NCBI GenBank assembly: GCA_000697475.1
Contig: JNEU01000769.1
Span: 62,001-126,000, forward strand
Direction: 5' to 3'
Length of the DNA: 64,000 nucleotides
From: Lichtheimia corymbifera B2541
Lineage: Eukaryota > Mucoromycota > Mucoromycetes > Mucorales > Lichtheimiaceae
The translations under genes and the position numbers were made by a program. Position 1 is the stretch's first letter. Every line of letters begins with the position of its first letter. Below are positions 41,221 through 58,937 of this stretch, piece after piece. The notes under the pieces are model-generated. The model was not told where the DNA came from. It made no database searches and saw only the letters and a program-made list of their open reading frames with translations.

Positions 41221-43365
41221 TGTTGCGTATCTAGGTGGTGATGATGGCCAGAATTCGACGTCTGTGATGCTGTTGTTGTTGTTGTTATAGTAAGAAAGGA
41301 AAAGTGCTCGAGAATGAGAGAAGGGGAAAAAAAGAAAGGAGGGGATGAACGAGTGCACGACCCGAAAGCCTGGGATTTATAAACACTTCTCACCTCTGTC
41401 TCACAAACCCCGCCCATTTTAAATCATTCTTTGCTTCCCGCCCCTTTTCCTTTCGTGTGTGTGAATATATAACAGGACTCGCCACTAATAAACAAAAAGG
41501 GGAGATCGATTAGGCGGTAGATAAATAGGCTAGCTATATTGTTGATTCCAAATGCCGTTTTACAAAGGCAATGTTGGAAGAAAAAAAGAGGCTGATTCAT
41601 GATGAGACAAATACAGCAGGCTTGATACACAATAATTAAACAGGTTGACGTGTGTCTTCCTGATCGAGTAGGCTGAGAGCAAGGTGTGTGCAACGCTAAA
41701 ATCCACAAATCCTGAAGATCACACCACCAACTCAACCACCGTCTCATTCATGGATCGTTACACAAGTTCATAATCGCGGACAGATGGGCCCGCTGCTACC
41801 TGTACCTTCAAGCGGATGGCAAACAAGTGAGAACTTCACGCGTACATCGTGTCGCACACAGTACCAGCTACAAGATCGCCTTTTTGCTTTACAAGATGCA
41901 ATAGACGCCTTTGGTAGATCATTGATTCAAACGTGTGAAAGCTCAGGGCTAATAATAACCGCGCATCCAAATTACTTCATGTCTTTTGTTCAGTGCACTC
42001 CTTTCTCTTTCATATGCAGGGACCTATCTCTTCGCAATACAATGGTCTCCTACTGCTAATGTATAGTCTACTAACGACTCTGCTGGTGATCTCTTCTCCT
42101 CTTTCCGAATATACAAACGACATAATACAGCCTTCACCATTTATGTCATAATTCATCTTGTTTCCGCGTCGTACAAGACGAGTTATATATCTCATTCGGC
42201 TGTTTGTCTGTAGCTTGGAACTCTTGTGGCACGTTATATATCGAGTAAAAATGCCACTACATAATAATGTTTTAGTGCTATGGTGAAAAGAATCATCAGG
42301 GTGATGTATAAAGGAGACCGAAAAAAAAAGAGAGAGCAGCGGACCTTAAGAAGCGCACATGGTTGAGGCTCCCTTACCTCCTCCTTCTTTTCCTTCTAAC
42401 CCCCAACCACCGTCATCATCATCCCTTGAGAACACGCGCACCACTGACCTATAACAGACAACGGTCCGATTCAGAAAAAGGCATAAGCTGACGTAGCATT
42501 ACGAAGCATATAATACTACTTATTTCAGCTCCATTGCCCGCCCAATTGATACTTTGACGGAAGCGGTTTCCGATAAACATTGACGCATCTGGGATGTTCA
42601 TATGCTTCGTACGATAGCTATGCATGACGTTACTAATACCTTACCAATAAAATGTTGAAGAAGCATTAGTGGAGTGGGTGTATGCACAAATGGATCCCCT
42701 TGCATGTTGTTGTAAAAGACAACAATGGGTCAATGATGTATGATGCGGCCGTGCTTCCAAAGTAAAAGGGGTATTTCATTTACATCTTTGGATATGGATT
42801 CATCTTTTCTGGTACTTTAGCATGGACGTCCTACGTAGGTACAAAAGGTCTCTCAAAATCTAGAATCTTTTTTATGCGTAGGCAGGCCTATAGTACTACT
42901 ACTATCAGGGCGGCATATAAAGCACATCACCACAATGCTCTATAACTGTAAGGGTATGAGCTACTCAACCATCACTTTGCAAGGGAAGTTGTCTTTATTA
43001 AGAATATGGAGTACTAGTATGGCAAATCTCCCCCGCTAAAGTGAGAGAGGTCATGTATCAGATTCACAATCAAAGGACAGATCACGTGCACAGAACACAA
43101 ATGTTGACAGCCCATGCTTACATAGTTGAAAAAAGTTGTTACACCATGGTAAGTAAAAATTGCTTGGAATATGCCATGTCATTTAATAGTGTGTGGTGAT
43201 CAATGATAATATAACACGAGAATGGGGGATGGGATGGATGGTGTGTATCTAACGCGTCACAAAAAATCAAGCGCGTATGAGCATTTCCTCTTGTAAAAGC
43301 CAGCGGTGGTTTCTTTCTTTGTCTTTTTGGTTTTCCTTATTCACTCACAACAACAGCAACCAGCC
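41221..43365. other. Divergent intergenic region, ALDH and ISWI
   Basis: Over 2 kb with both promoters. A plus-strand frame at 41784-42059 reads partly like protein (QYQLQDRLFALQDAIDAFG) but has no start context, introns or family. Nothing else is supported. Confidence 0.4.
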
Positions 43366-47489
<4,124 letters not shown>

Positions 47490-47721
47490 TGGCTTCTCAT
47501 TTCTCCCTATTCAACATTTATCCCTTCCCCCTTTACACCATTTTACATACACACACACTCCCCTTCAAACTTGCTTTCTATAAACATTTGCATTGGACGT
47601 CTTTACAGTAATGCCCCATTTGTTCAGATAAAGTTTATTAAGAGAACGACTCTGTTGTCAATTATGTCAAGTTGTGTGTGTGTGTATGATGTATGAATAT
47701 TATCTGATGCAAAGCATTGAA

Positions 47722-49133
47722 TTACTCGACGCTACCCATGACACGGGCATAATTTTCTGAATTACGTTTAAGGATATCCATAATGGGACCAAGTAATCGT
47801 TTGAAACCGCGTTTTCCAAGAGTAGCACAACGCAAACGGCCATGAGCAATGACTGTGGCTGCACGTGGGCTATCATTCAGCAGAGCAAGTTCTATATAAA
47901 AATGGGGATTGGTATGTATGTACATAGGGTGCATGATTATTGTGTTACTGTACCTCCAAAATAAGCACCCTTGCCAAGGCAGTTGACTTGTTTTTGAATT
48001 CCGGTGACAGGATCAACCTGATATACGCCAGCTTCACCAGCTTCAATAAGATAAAAGTTTTCACCGACCGTGCCTTGTTGGATGACGGTGTCACCTTCAT
48101 TAAAGTAAACGGTTTCAAGTGCATCGGCAATCTTGTAGCGTTCATAAGCATCGAGGGATGCGAGGATAGGCACTTCGGCAAGGAAAGTCTCGTACATGTA
48201 TCGCTTTTGGGCTGTGTTTTCCATAAGAATGCGACGAAAAGTAACACGATCGAGGGCCCAAAGCACACCATGCGAAGTAGCCACAATCGTAGCTGCACGT
48301 GGGCTATTGTACATTAATGCTAGCTCACCAAAGCTGCCACCAGGACCATAGGCAACGACATGTTGATCATTGATAAAGCAATCCAGTGTGCCTTGCTCAA
48401 CAATATAAAAGTAATCTCCAACCACGTCGCCTTGTTGAATAACTTTTTCGGCAGGTTGCACACGTTTTTCACTCATGGCATTAACCACATCCTCGTATTG
48501 GTTCTCATCAAGGCTGCGGAATAAAAAGTTGTTGGCAATGGCTTCTCGGATACGCTCACGTTGTTGTTGTGTTTTGGGGATCACAGGCATTTGGAATAGT
48601 TGCCCACGTTTCTTGGAGGGTGTCATGCTTTCAGCACTCACAGAGGTGCGTCGACCACGGTTATGATGTTGGCATAACGTTGAAAAATCAGGTAACTCGC
48701 TAGTAAATACATCATCCCCTTCAGAGATATCATCGTCTTCATCGTCATCATCGTCGTCATCGGTGCTGCTGTATGGGCCACATGAACTCTGCAGGGTTGG
48801 CATAGGTTGATCTGATAAAGGTGACCCTGCAGGAGCAAACATGGTTATATCATTGGATGATGCTGGTGCTGTTGGATGTACTTGATCCGTGGGATGATGT
48901 GCGACTTCTTCCATCACTATGCTGTGTTAGTTTTATGATACCATGCATTGCACAGCAACCACCTATATACCTTCAACGGGTGTCTGAGAATCTTGTTCCA
49001 TCCAAGTTTGCCGTTGTTGAGCTAGCTTTGTATGAAAAAAATCACAACAAAACTGTAAAATGTCGCGCGGTTGATTCGATTTCACAGCTTGATCGAGTTC
49101 AGAAAGGATAGCCGAGTACTCCATAGTGGCCAT
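47722..49133 (-). CDS. cAMP-dependent protein kinase regulatory subunit
   Basis: The protein holds the PKA catalytic subunits inactive until cAMP binds. Three exons (48971-49133, 47954-48916, 47722-47891) give 431 residues. The N terminus has the dimerisation/docking helices (YSAILSELDQAVKSNQPRDI). A long linker with an Asp/Glu run leads to the inhibitor site GRRTSVSAES, which has a phosphorylatable Ser as in type II subunits. Two cyclic-nucleotide domains follow. Their phosphate-binding cassettes are FGELALMYNSPRAATIV and FGELALLNDSPRAATV, both with the required Glu and Arg. The last intron splits the second cassette between FG and EL. The start is the ATG at 49133 (MATMEYS). It corresponds to Bcy1/PkaR. 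Confidence 0.96.
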
Positions 49134-49838
49134 GGTTGGGTATTAGTATGTAAAAAAAAAGAGGCTGTATTGTATCGTAGTATATGTACGTGAAAAAGGA
49201 AAGGAGATCAATAAAAAAGAGGTTGAGAAAGGACAGGATTGGGGAAAGAAAAACGAAGGGAAAGAGAGAATGAGGAGAAGTGGATTGCCCTTTTAGATAT
49301 ACTTGACTTTTTATGATACTTGTCATTGCATTTGCAAAATGGATCCTCCTATTTTCCTCGTGGACTCCTTTTGCTCTATAGTTGCTGCTGCTGCACAGTA
49401 TAATACGAGCATGGGACAACGCGCGCGCGTGTGTGTGTAGGTGACGCTAGCCATTACAATTGTACGGAGTTCCACGAGTTGTATTGAGGTGTCCCTTTTT
49501 GCTGTCCTTACCATGGGCCCTGCTTATCTTTTATGGCAAGTTTAATGCAGCCAGGGTGCCTGAAACGCACATCTTTTGTCCTTCAATTCATGTCCGTGCA
49601 GTACCCCTTTTTTTTCCCATGGCTCTATCATCCCGCCCACTTTGTATATTAAACATGATCACACGTTTTATTTTTATATGGATGAATGATGTTAAAGAGT
49701 AATGCTAAGGATGACTATTTTTTTTTCACCTCCAAGGGCTCAGCCCTCAAAATAACCATGCGTTCTATTTCATATTGCTGACATGTGGACCTTCCAGAGG
49801 CATAGATTGAAGAAGAAAAAGATGCATGATATAGGTCA
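49134..49838. other. Intergenic region
   Basis: Promoter of the PKA regulatory subunit at the left; a short GC/GT alternating run near 49420-49440. No gene is supported. Confidence 0.4.
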
Positions 49839-50963
49839 TTAACCCCGTGTTTTTCGATATTGAGATTCTTGCAGCACAAGGATTTCATCCAATTCAGGTG
49901 CCAGTTGCAGTAGTCGTTCGTGTGCCTCCTTGTAAAATGCAGCTTGTGCAATGACCAGCTCTGTTAAACCTTTGAATGGTTCGGGCTGTTGGATGAAAAA
50001 AGTAAATACATGCTGTTCGATGATAAAAAGTGATGACGATATACTTACATCCAATAGCACTTCCTTCATGAAATTAGTTGCATGTAATACAGCTGATACG
50101 AATTGTTCCTCGGCTTGTTCACAATGCCTACGCATGATATCCTTCCTATCGGCTGATGCAGATCGATATTGTGCACGAGAAGCATCAAGCGATAAACGAG
50201 TGGATTGCACGTGACGTCGAGCTTTGATGGCCTGATCGAATGTTGATTGCAACTTGTTGAGCATAGGTTGATGATAATGACAAGTGATGCTTTTATCCAT
50301 TTCAATGCGTGCATCTCCAATCTTTTCATAGGTGGTTGCTACTTGGTGCAATGCATTTGCCAATGGGTCAACATCACCGGAGCTGTCATTGTTGCAGGTA
50401 ATAATTTTTGATCCCTGAGCCGCGACACGTGCCAATGCATGCGGGAGACTTTTGGGTCGTTCGTAATCCATGTGGCCATCGATACCCTTGAGTGCATTGG
50501 ATAACTCGTCTAAGTGCTGCGTCGGGCAATCATACGCTGGTTGTCCATAGATACGGGATACTTTGAGTAGCTGCATCTGTGCTTGTCGCAACGTATCCAT
50601 CCTCTAATAGATAAACTATTCAGTAAACGCTCATCATCCCCCTTGTCCTTCTTTTTTTACCTTTTCCAAATCCTTATAGGCTTGTGGTAACTCGGTTACA
50701 TCCGTTGCAGTACCCATACGTTCCTGCGCAAACTAGGGGACTAGGAAGATAAGCATATGCTATTTCCTTGTAACAATGATCCTCTTTACTCACACCCACC
50801 CAGAACTCACTTGTCGAACAAGCCCAAAACCTTTGCTCAACTTTTGTGCAAATGGCGTCGTTGTCGTCGTCGTTACTGTTGTCTTGTCATCGATTCCATT
50901 GTTGTTGTCGATTGCTTTGGCATGGACCTGCTGGGGTTCCACTTGATTGCTCACTGGGGTCAT
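49839..50963 (-). CDS. BAR-domain protein, Gvp36-like
   Basis: BAR proteins bend or sense curved membranes. Four exons (50811-50963, 50661-50732, 50603-50049, 49839-49985) close to 308 residues. After a Thr-rich N terminus, the amphipathic start FAQKLSKGFGLVRQFAQERM is followed by TDVTELPQAYKDLEKRMDTL, which matches fungal Gvp36-type BAR domains. A long helical body with YDCPTQHLDELSNAL and several coiled stretches (KARRHVQSTRLSLDASRAQY) ends in ELDEILVLQESQYRK. There is no SH3 domain, so it is neither amphiphysin nor an endophilin with SH3. In yeast, Gvp36 acts in Golgi and endocytic traffic; the same role here is inferred. Confidence 0.8.
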
Positions 50964-51756
50964 TTCTCGTGTATACTGGAGTGAAAAGGAACAAAGAGGT
51001 AAAAAGAGTTACAAAGAGAAATAAGGCTACTATTATTATTACTGCCAGCCGTGCACCACTGGTTTGCTCATGTTTCACTTTTGGTACAAATTGACTTTGC
51101 ACCAAATTTAGTCAAGCTCACGGGAGCACGCGGATGCACAGACGAGAACAGAGCTAGTCGAGGCCTGCTGGATCATCATCATCATCAACCTGTCAATAGC
51201 AAGATTAAAGTTGACGCTTCACATTCCCTCGTTGATACCTTGCTTTAACTAGGCAATTTTACTGGCAGAGTAAATAAACACAATGATCTCCAATTATAAA
51301 CATGGCTGGATTCATGTTTGACAGCCATCTACTTCATACACCGATCGTGTAACTGCTAGTATGGTATAATATCCATCCATCCCTTTCATTTCATTTTGTG
51401 CGTTACATCCATTTTTTCCCTTATATGTCGTCCTTTGAGCACATTGCATGTGTGTTGATCGTTACATAGTTGCAGGATTAAGCCAAAGGAGAGGGAATTA
51501 TTTGTCCAAGCTACTAATCCTCATTGTTGACACTTTGTCGTTCGCTCGAATTTGATACCATGTAAACAATGATTGATCATCCGCATTTTCCACTCCATCA
51601 TGCCGATCCAGGTTAAGGCCACAAATTCACCCCTCCTTGCATAAGCCGACATAAGCGTCCCGATCCTTTTCTATGCTTACTAGTACAATGATGCGTTCAT
51701 GGTGTTTATTAAGAATTGGTGTATTTTTGTGGTAATGTCTATGTGTGTGTGTGTTT
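50964..51756. other. Intergenic region
   Basis: Between the start of the BAR gene and the stop of HMG-CoA reductase. No gene or repeat is supported. Confidence 0.4.
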
Positions 51757-54700
51757 TTATGACTTGATACATGAGCCAGGTACGGGTGTGGCAGCTGGTG
51801 TTGAGGGAGATGCTGAGGATGTGGTGGCAGTGGCAGTTGCACGATTATGAGCCATGTGAGCCTTGACAAGGTGACCAGCGGCTAATGCTGCACACAAGGA
51901 AAGTTCACCAGCCATAACAGCAGCACAAATGATACGAGCAAGACGACGTGCATTGTCACCAGGATTCGTGGGATGTGGACCACGTACACCAAGCATATCA
52001 AGAACAGCTTGCTGAGGAGGAAGAATGGTACCACCACCCACGGTACCCACTTCGATACTAGGCATCGTACATGAAATATGCAAATCTTGACCATCATTGA
52101 CAGCTTCCATAAGGGTAATACAATTGCTGCTTTCAACGTTTTGTGCAGGATCTTGACCGGCTGCAAGGTAGATGGCTGTAAGGATATTGGCAGCATGTGC
52201 ATTGAAACCGCCAACTGAGCCTGCCATCGCGGAACCCACCAAGTTTTTGCTGATATTCAATTCAACAATAGCAGATACCGTGGTCTTCAAAACCTTTTCA
52301 ACAATAGCACCAGGAATCACAGCTTCAGCAACCACCGATTTGCCACGACCTTCAATCCAATTGATAGCAGCGGGTTTCTTATCCGTACAATAGTTGCCTG
52401 AAAGTGAAATGATTTGCATGTCCGGGAAATAGTCTGAAATGACGCTCAATGCCTTTTCACAGCCCTTTGAAATCATATTCATGCCCATGGCATCACCCGT
52501 AGACGTGGAGAAACGCACAAACACCAATTTGCCAGCAAGAGCCACCTTGAGTTTACGTAGACGAGCAAATCGAGAAGTCGAGTTGAATGCATCGGCAACG
52601 ATACTATGGCCTTCGTGTTCAATCCATCTCTTGCATTCACCAGCTCGTACCACACTTGCAAAGCTAATGCATGGTCCACGTGCCATCATGTCGTTGGTAA
52701 CAATGGTTCTTGCTCCACCGCCTGCATTAATTGCCTTGCAGCCACGTGCAGTCGATGCTACCAAGCAACCTTCCGTGGTTGCCATGGGAATATGTGTGCT
52801 GATTTCGTCAATATTGAGAGGTCCTGCAATACCCAATGGCAATGGCATATATCCAATAACATTCTCACAACAGGCTCCAAACACCTTGTCATAATGGTAG
52901 TCATTGAGAGGCAACAAGCTGTCTTCAAGCGTCTTGGTCACGGAAGCACGAGAAATCAAGGCACGTCGCACACGCACTGCACGTGTAAGATCACCCAACA
53001 CCTTTTCCAAAGCATAAGATGCAAGCTTGCCATGTTGTACGAGAGCAATCACTTCTTCATCATTCAATACTTCTGGCGTCTTGATCAAGGCCATACAGTC
53101 ATCCACGGGTCGAACCACATCTGAAGAAGAAACCTTGGATACAGTGGTGGTAACAGGTGCTGGAGTTGTGTTGACGATAGGAGATGAATGGTTGCTGCTG
53201 CTGCTGCTGTTCTCAATGACCACATTCTTTTCACGTTCTTCGGCTTGCTTGGGTTGACGCACCACCTTGAACAAGTAGGTGTTAAGGAACAATGACACAA
53301 AGAGTGCAAGTGATAAGAGTTTGCTGATGACTGGATGTTGAATGTAAACGGCGGATGTGCTGAGAAGTGAGTCTAACGGCTTGGCGATAGCATCTGGGAT
53401 TAACGACTTTTTGGCCAAGGATGCAATGTGGAAGGGAAGCGGCGGGAAAACTTCAACAATCAATGGCCGGCTATTCTGTGCCGACATGCGATGTGACATG
53501 AGCAACTTTTCCAAAACACTGGCAATGCTAGGCTCCTCAATGTTGACTTGGGGTCCCTGATATTGGAATGTCGAACAGAGCTTGAATACATGGATACCCA
53601 CAAATCCAACAATCTATAATAGCAATTCCATCCAATTAGTATATAAGCGGTGGCATAATGCAAAAGTAGACTTTTTACCATCATAAGTTTGGCACGGCTG
53701 ATAACTGAGCTATCCACGCGGTCATTGTTTGGATGAGTAGCGTCGGCATCGCTGAAAATCTTGGCCACTGTACGACGTATGTAACCGGTGTTTGGTGCAG
53801 TCTTTTTGTGACCATTCTTGGCAGCGGTTCCCATTGTACCATTGATGGCTCGAATTCGGGTCAGCTATGTAACAACAACCTTTAGCCATCAACACCATAG
53901 ACACAAGGTATAGAATCATTACCTCCAACTTGAGAGTGAGAACCGCAGTATACCAGGTGAACATAAAGATAAAGTCGTATGCAAGCAAGATGGCGCTCAA
54001 GAAACAAAATTCGCGTAGACCCGAAATACCAGATTTGGCGCCAATGGTAAGAACGACAATTTCCATAAGGCAATCACGAGCAATCGATGATGAAACAGAA
54101 TCCACAGCCTTGATGACAGTCTTGCGAATGTTTTGTCGTGTGATGGGTGTTTCTCTGCTGATTTGGAAAACTCGCTTGGTCAACTTGAGTGTACGCTCGA
54201 ATCCAATTGTCACTGCCAAGAACGGGATTGCTTCACTAGAATCTAAATATTAGCATCGTTCTATTTCTTAATCGAATCCACCACTTACGCTAGAACCACA
54301 GGATAAACATCCACATGAAGCATATGCACCGTCAACAAGGCAAGCATGAACGAAAAGAAGCCATTAAGCACCACAGCGGTTGCTAGAGGGACATCCTGTT
54401 AGTCTCCCGTAGCTTTATCCATGTCCTCCCACCACCAAACTTTAAAACATACCAAGAGTGTATCGCGATCCCATTGCATGCATGTTTGTGTACAGTGATA
54501 CAAAAGTTGCAATCATCATGAGATACCCAGCCAAAATGACAGCGACGTCAACATTGTCAGCCACCTGCATGGGGGGGGGAAGGATAATGTGAATGAGATG
54601 GTCTCTTTGTACGAGTATAACAATGAACACAGACATACCTCAATGAGCTCCTTGATACGAATAACAACATTGCGGGTGATAGTAAAGAACCAAGAAAAGA

Positions 54701-55484
54701 CATTGTCATGCTGTTGACCGACATTGGACAATGACACTAAATCGCCTTGTGCAAGGGTGGCCACCTTGTGTTCCCAAAGGTCTGCCAAGTGCTGTCGGAA
54801 TACACCGGTTGCGTTGAATGCATACGAAACGATCATGGAATGTGCAGATGCAGCATGATCCTCCTCCAGAACCAAGTCACCAAAAACAACCTTGGCCAAT
54901 TCAGGATGCTTTGCAAGGGTCTTTGTAATGTCGGTGTCGGTATTCAAGAGATCGGAATGAGAGGGCCATAGTTGCAGAGGTGATTGAACAAAGCATTGAT
55001 TTGAAGTGGATGACTTGTAGCATAAATCGTTGTTGAAGGCGAATCGTTTCACGGATGCACTGTCGGGCACGTGAATGTCATTTTCAACCATGTTTTGAAA
55101 GCGTAAAAGCGAGGACAATGTATGATGATTGAGGACGTCGTTGCCATGGTCAGGATCCGTCACAACCACTTGCTTGACTTGAATCTTGATAGCATCAGCA
55201 GGGAGTGGATGATTATCATTGAGCGTGCGATCGAGTGTTGTAAATGAAGAGTCACCGTTTGTTGCAATGACAGAGGTGGGGTATAGGCGTGTCACTGTGC
55301 CCGAGAAGATGTCTGAAGTACGGGCAAGGTTGAAGAGGTAAAAATAGCAAAACGACGCCAAAATGAGGGTAACGACCACCATCTCAATGGGGTTGCGAGA
55401 AGAAATTCGGGTGGTTCGATGAATAATACCACCAAAGGCAGTAGAAATCGAACGAAACGCCGTAGTACTGGAATGAAGCGCCAT
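51757..55484 (-). CDS. HMG-CoA reductase
   Basis: The enzyme reduces HMG-CoA to mevalonate with two NADPH in the ER membrane, and so controls supply for sterols, carotenoids and, in Mucorales, trisporoids. Six exons, 54639-55484 to 51757-53613, close to 1135 residues. The N-terminal half has membrane segments ([18 protein letters not shown] near residue 40) and a sterol-sensing region ([20 protein letters not shown], then [20 protein letters not shown]). The catalytic half shows [61 protein letters not shown] and the catalytic His in [11 protein letters not shown]. All catalytic residues are present. One intron (54565-54638) holds a run of nine G. Sterol feedback is plausible from the sensing region but not shown. 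Confidence 0.97.
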
Positions 55485-55909
55485 GTTGAAGAGCGATCAG
55501 GGTTGGTTGGTAGGTTGGTTGTTGTTTACGAGAGCCGAATGCCGGGATGAATCAGCAGTTATTGAATGGGAGAGAGCCAATGACGTTGATTCACTTTGTT
55601 GGATATTCGAATAGCATACGACTCTGGAAAGAGGTGGAACTTGGGTGGAAAAATGGAATGAAAGAAGAGAAAAAAAAAAAGTACAACTTGCAGTCCGCAT
55701 GTGTGTGTTATGTGTGTGTCTCGAGCCATGCAACAGCCACCGATGAATGTGTAACGCTTGTTTCCAATGCCAGGATGATCGGTGTCCCACACCGCTTACC
55801 TTATATACACCCTTATACATACACACACACATTATTGAGATACACACATATATATATACATTTTATACATCAATAAACAAGAAAGTCTTATATATATCAC
55901 AGTGCTCAA
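55485..55909. other. Intergenic region, HMG-CoA reductase promoter
   Basis: Contains the promoter of HMG-CoA reductase and the 3' end of the bZIP gene. A CA/TA alternating run lies at about 55815-55862. No gene is supported. Confidence 0.4.
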
Positions 55910-57506
55910 CTAGTCTTCTGTGACAAGCAAATCATCAATGTCAAGTGACATATCCTCCGCTAATTATAAAACCAATGTCAGTGGACCCATTAAAGAACTT
56001 TATCATGCATGTGCGTACAACATACCATCATTTTCTGGTGATAGCATTGAGAGTAATTCATCATCAGTGGATATTAAAGAATGTCTTGAATCGACCGAGG
56101 ATTGTGCGTCGGAGGATAATGAAGGTGGCGGTGATGGAGAATGCTGCTGCTGTTGATCAAGCAATAGCATGGAAAGTACATCATTCGCCGAACCATTAGA
56201 AGGTGATAGCAATAAGTCAACTAAACTTGGTTGCTGTTGCTGTTGTTGATTGCATGCGCCATAGGGCCATCGTTCTCGGATCACCGGGTTGCTGTAGTCA
56301 TGTGATAGATACCAGTACTTTTCAAAAAACTCGGCTGGCCAACGCCAACTCCCGACATGGGTTGGATCGCCACCATCCACAAATTCCACGCCATCCAAGA
56401 GACATTTCAAGCATTCATCAAGGTCGAAAAACTCGGAAAATAGGATCATGCGATCACGTATGCCAGCAACAGGGATCAAGTCGATCCGTGGATCATGTGC
56501 AACGCTACACTAAAGAGCCGCACGTAAACACAATATGAGTATACAAGTACATAACAATGATATTTTCATTTACCTGCAATACAGTGGGTTCAATCAAAAA
56601 GGTGCCATGATGGGAGAATGCCATTTTGCTACAAGCTGATTGGAGCAGTCTGTGTAAACGTGTGGTTTGAAAATTGGCAACGTTGAATGATGGCACTGGA
56701 TCACGCGTGAGCATGATAGGATCAGCGTTGAATATGGGTGTATCTACAACGCCATCTTGCTTTTTGTCGTTTTTGGATTTTGGATTGATGTGGATCGATG
56801 AATCGAGGGGCTGGGTATCATCCGCAAGCATGCATTGCTTATTTGGTTCGGGCACATGGTCCTTTGGGGTTGTCGGTAAAGACACGTGCTGTTGCTGTGT
56901 TTGTGAAGATGAAGAAATGATAGAAGCATCGCGACCAGCGACTGTGCGTATCTCATCTTTGGATACCAAGATCGGTGCTTTTGTTATTTGATGCGTTGGC
57001 TTGTTCTTGTTGATACGAGCGTATTTGGTGGATGATGTTGAAGGTGGTACGTTTTGCTTGCAAAACTCTGTATAAGATGAAAGCACGCCGGGTGTTGTTG
57101 TGTGTTGGTTTTGTGCATAAACGAGTAAATCGCGCGTGTTCAAGTGGGGTGCATGGTCTGGGATAGCAAGATTGTGTAACAGGCAAACAAGCTGCAAGCT
57201 GAGGACCAGCCCCTTTAGATATGATCCTTCTTGACCAAGCACACCAACGCTGCTACGTAATGCTTTGTTTTCTATCAGCAGCTCGTCTCGTTGTTCTCGT
57301 AACTGTTTGCTTTCGCTCTCGAGTTCCATAATATGTCGCTCTTTGCGTTCTCGAAATGCTCGTTGTGCAGCACGATTCTGTGCTTTTCGCAAAGCCGGCG
57401 ATGCTGGGTTGGGTTTACGACCAGGTTTCTTTTTGGCATGGCAACGCGGAGGAGTGCTGGGATCATCGGAGCCGACATTACTTGACAACGTGCTAGCAAC
57501 GGACAT
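55910..57506 (-). CDS. bZIP transcription factor, DUF3425-like tail
   Basis: Three exons (56574-57506, 56026-56509, 55910-55959) close to 488 residues. Near the N terminus lies a basic region KAQNRAAQRAFRERKERH, followed by a leucine-zipper-like helix (MELESESKQLREQRDELLIE, then NKALRS). NRAAQRAFRERK is the AP-1/Yap-like signature. A long disordered middle follows. The second exon encodes a conserved-looking block: CSVAHDPRIDLIPVAGIRDR, an acidic helix, GSWRWPAEFFEKYWYLS. It resembles the DUF3425 tail found in many fungal bZIPs, where a Pro/Arg-rich DLLP motif precedes a WRxxxEF segment. The end is Gln/Ser-rich and acidic (DDLLVTED), typical of activation. Target genes are unknown. Confidence 0.85.
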
Positions 57507-58937
57507 TTTTAAACAAGTCTATGCCATAAATTCTGTGGGGAAGGACTTGATCTGTTTATATACCTCATGCTTTCCCTTCCGAGCATTTTTCCGAAAGGTT
57601 GAATTCTCGGATTTGCACATCAAGTTCAACTTGAGCAGCTCACCGAAAATGTGTGTACCCTGATCTGGGTTATTGGTGCTCACATAAGCATCCCCTCCTC
57701 CACTCCACCCCATCATGATGTGACGATCAGCTAACCATGTCGCTATATTTCGACGTTTCGAGCTATACTTGACATTTAATATAAACCATAGTGCATGTTT
57801 GCTTACATGTCACTCATCCTTGTTATAGGCCAGCTAGATGATGGTTGACACCTTTTGGCCACACTACGTAATGGCCAGGAATCGTTGGGGAAAATCTTTA
57901 ACCTGAAGTAGTAGTAGCATGCTCTTTCGTCATGCTTGTTACCCCTTTGTTTGTGCTTGTTACAACTCCTTTTTTCACCATTCACTATTTGCAAAGGCTC
58001 TCTCGTATCATGGAATAGTGTATATCGATTTCTTTGATCACTTTTTATTTTTCGCACCAAGGACAAGGTGCAAGTAACCATGATCCAACCCCCTCTATCA
58101 ATCAACTTACAAATGTGAGAAAATCCAATCTTTCTTTCCCAATAAGGCAAGCAGTTTATTCCCATCATGCAATCTAGTAGAAGGATCTCCAAGCACTTTC
58201 TAATGCACGTACCACCCTTTTTTCCCATTTGCGATCCCAACGACTATCCTTTTTTTTTCTGTGGAGAGTGTTCCCGGTGGTGGTTTTATTGACACAGGAT
58301 TCATGTGCTACCGGGCAAGTGCCAAGTGGATGGGGTAAACTATTGAGATTCGGTGAGACAGGGGCATATGCATTAGTGTCGGCGATAACATCCATCCTCA
58401 GCATGAATATAGCTTTTTGTTTTCCCGGTGCCACTTTGGCAAAATGGTTGTCAACAGCCACATTTCATGGGCACGTGCTGACGATGGTGGTAGGGATCAA
58501 GGTAGAATCACCTTTAATCACGGTCGCCTTTCTCTTGTTGATGGCATTTAAAATGCAATACTACTAGGCAACGTTGAGTTTCACTTGCTCAGTCACTCCG
58601 CTGGAAAGCTGTATTATATGTGGCATATGTGAATACGAGATACGAGACATATACACTTTCACTGAAAAAAGATTGCCAATGTGATGTATCTCGCGAACTT
58701 TTTGGTTTACACCAAAGTGATTGGATACCAGCATAATGATAGTCTGCGCTTTAGTATTTCAATAATTGATCAGCGTCACGCATTACGCCATATCTTCCTT
58801 GTGGTGTAGAAGATGTATGGTATGCATATATCGCTTGCTGCAAGGCCTCCTTATAGATTGCCTATTATCCTGGCGCGATGGGCTTATAAAAGGACCAGAG
58901 AGCAACGCTACCTTAAATTCCCTATTGCCTTATCACC
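57507..58937. other. Intergenic region
   Basis: No confident gene. Frames at 58174-58461 (minus) and 58229-58567 (plus) overlap each other and neither has a family or splice support. The right end is the promoter of the small secreted protein. Confidence 0.4.
58885..58892 (+). promoter_or_regulatory. TATA box of the small secreted protein
   Basis: TATAAAAG, about 50 bp upstream of the start codon at 58938, a strong core promoter with a short leader. Confidence 0.6.

Noticed and set aside
41784..42059. 91-codon plus frame in the ALDH-ISWI gap
   Set aside because: Only a part looks protein-like; no homology, intron structure or promoter could be supported.
52606..53124. 172-codon plus-strand frame opposite HMG-CoA reductase
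   Set aside because: Antisense to the conserved catalytic domain; no family and no start context.
58174..58567. Overlapping frames on both strands near 58.2-58.6 kb
   Set aside because: They overlap each other, lack splice or family support, and the minus one needs a GTG start.
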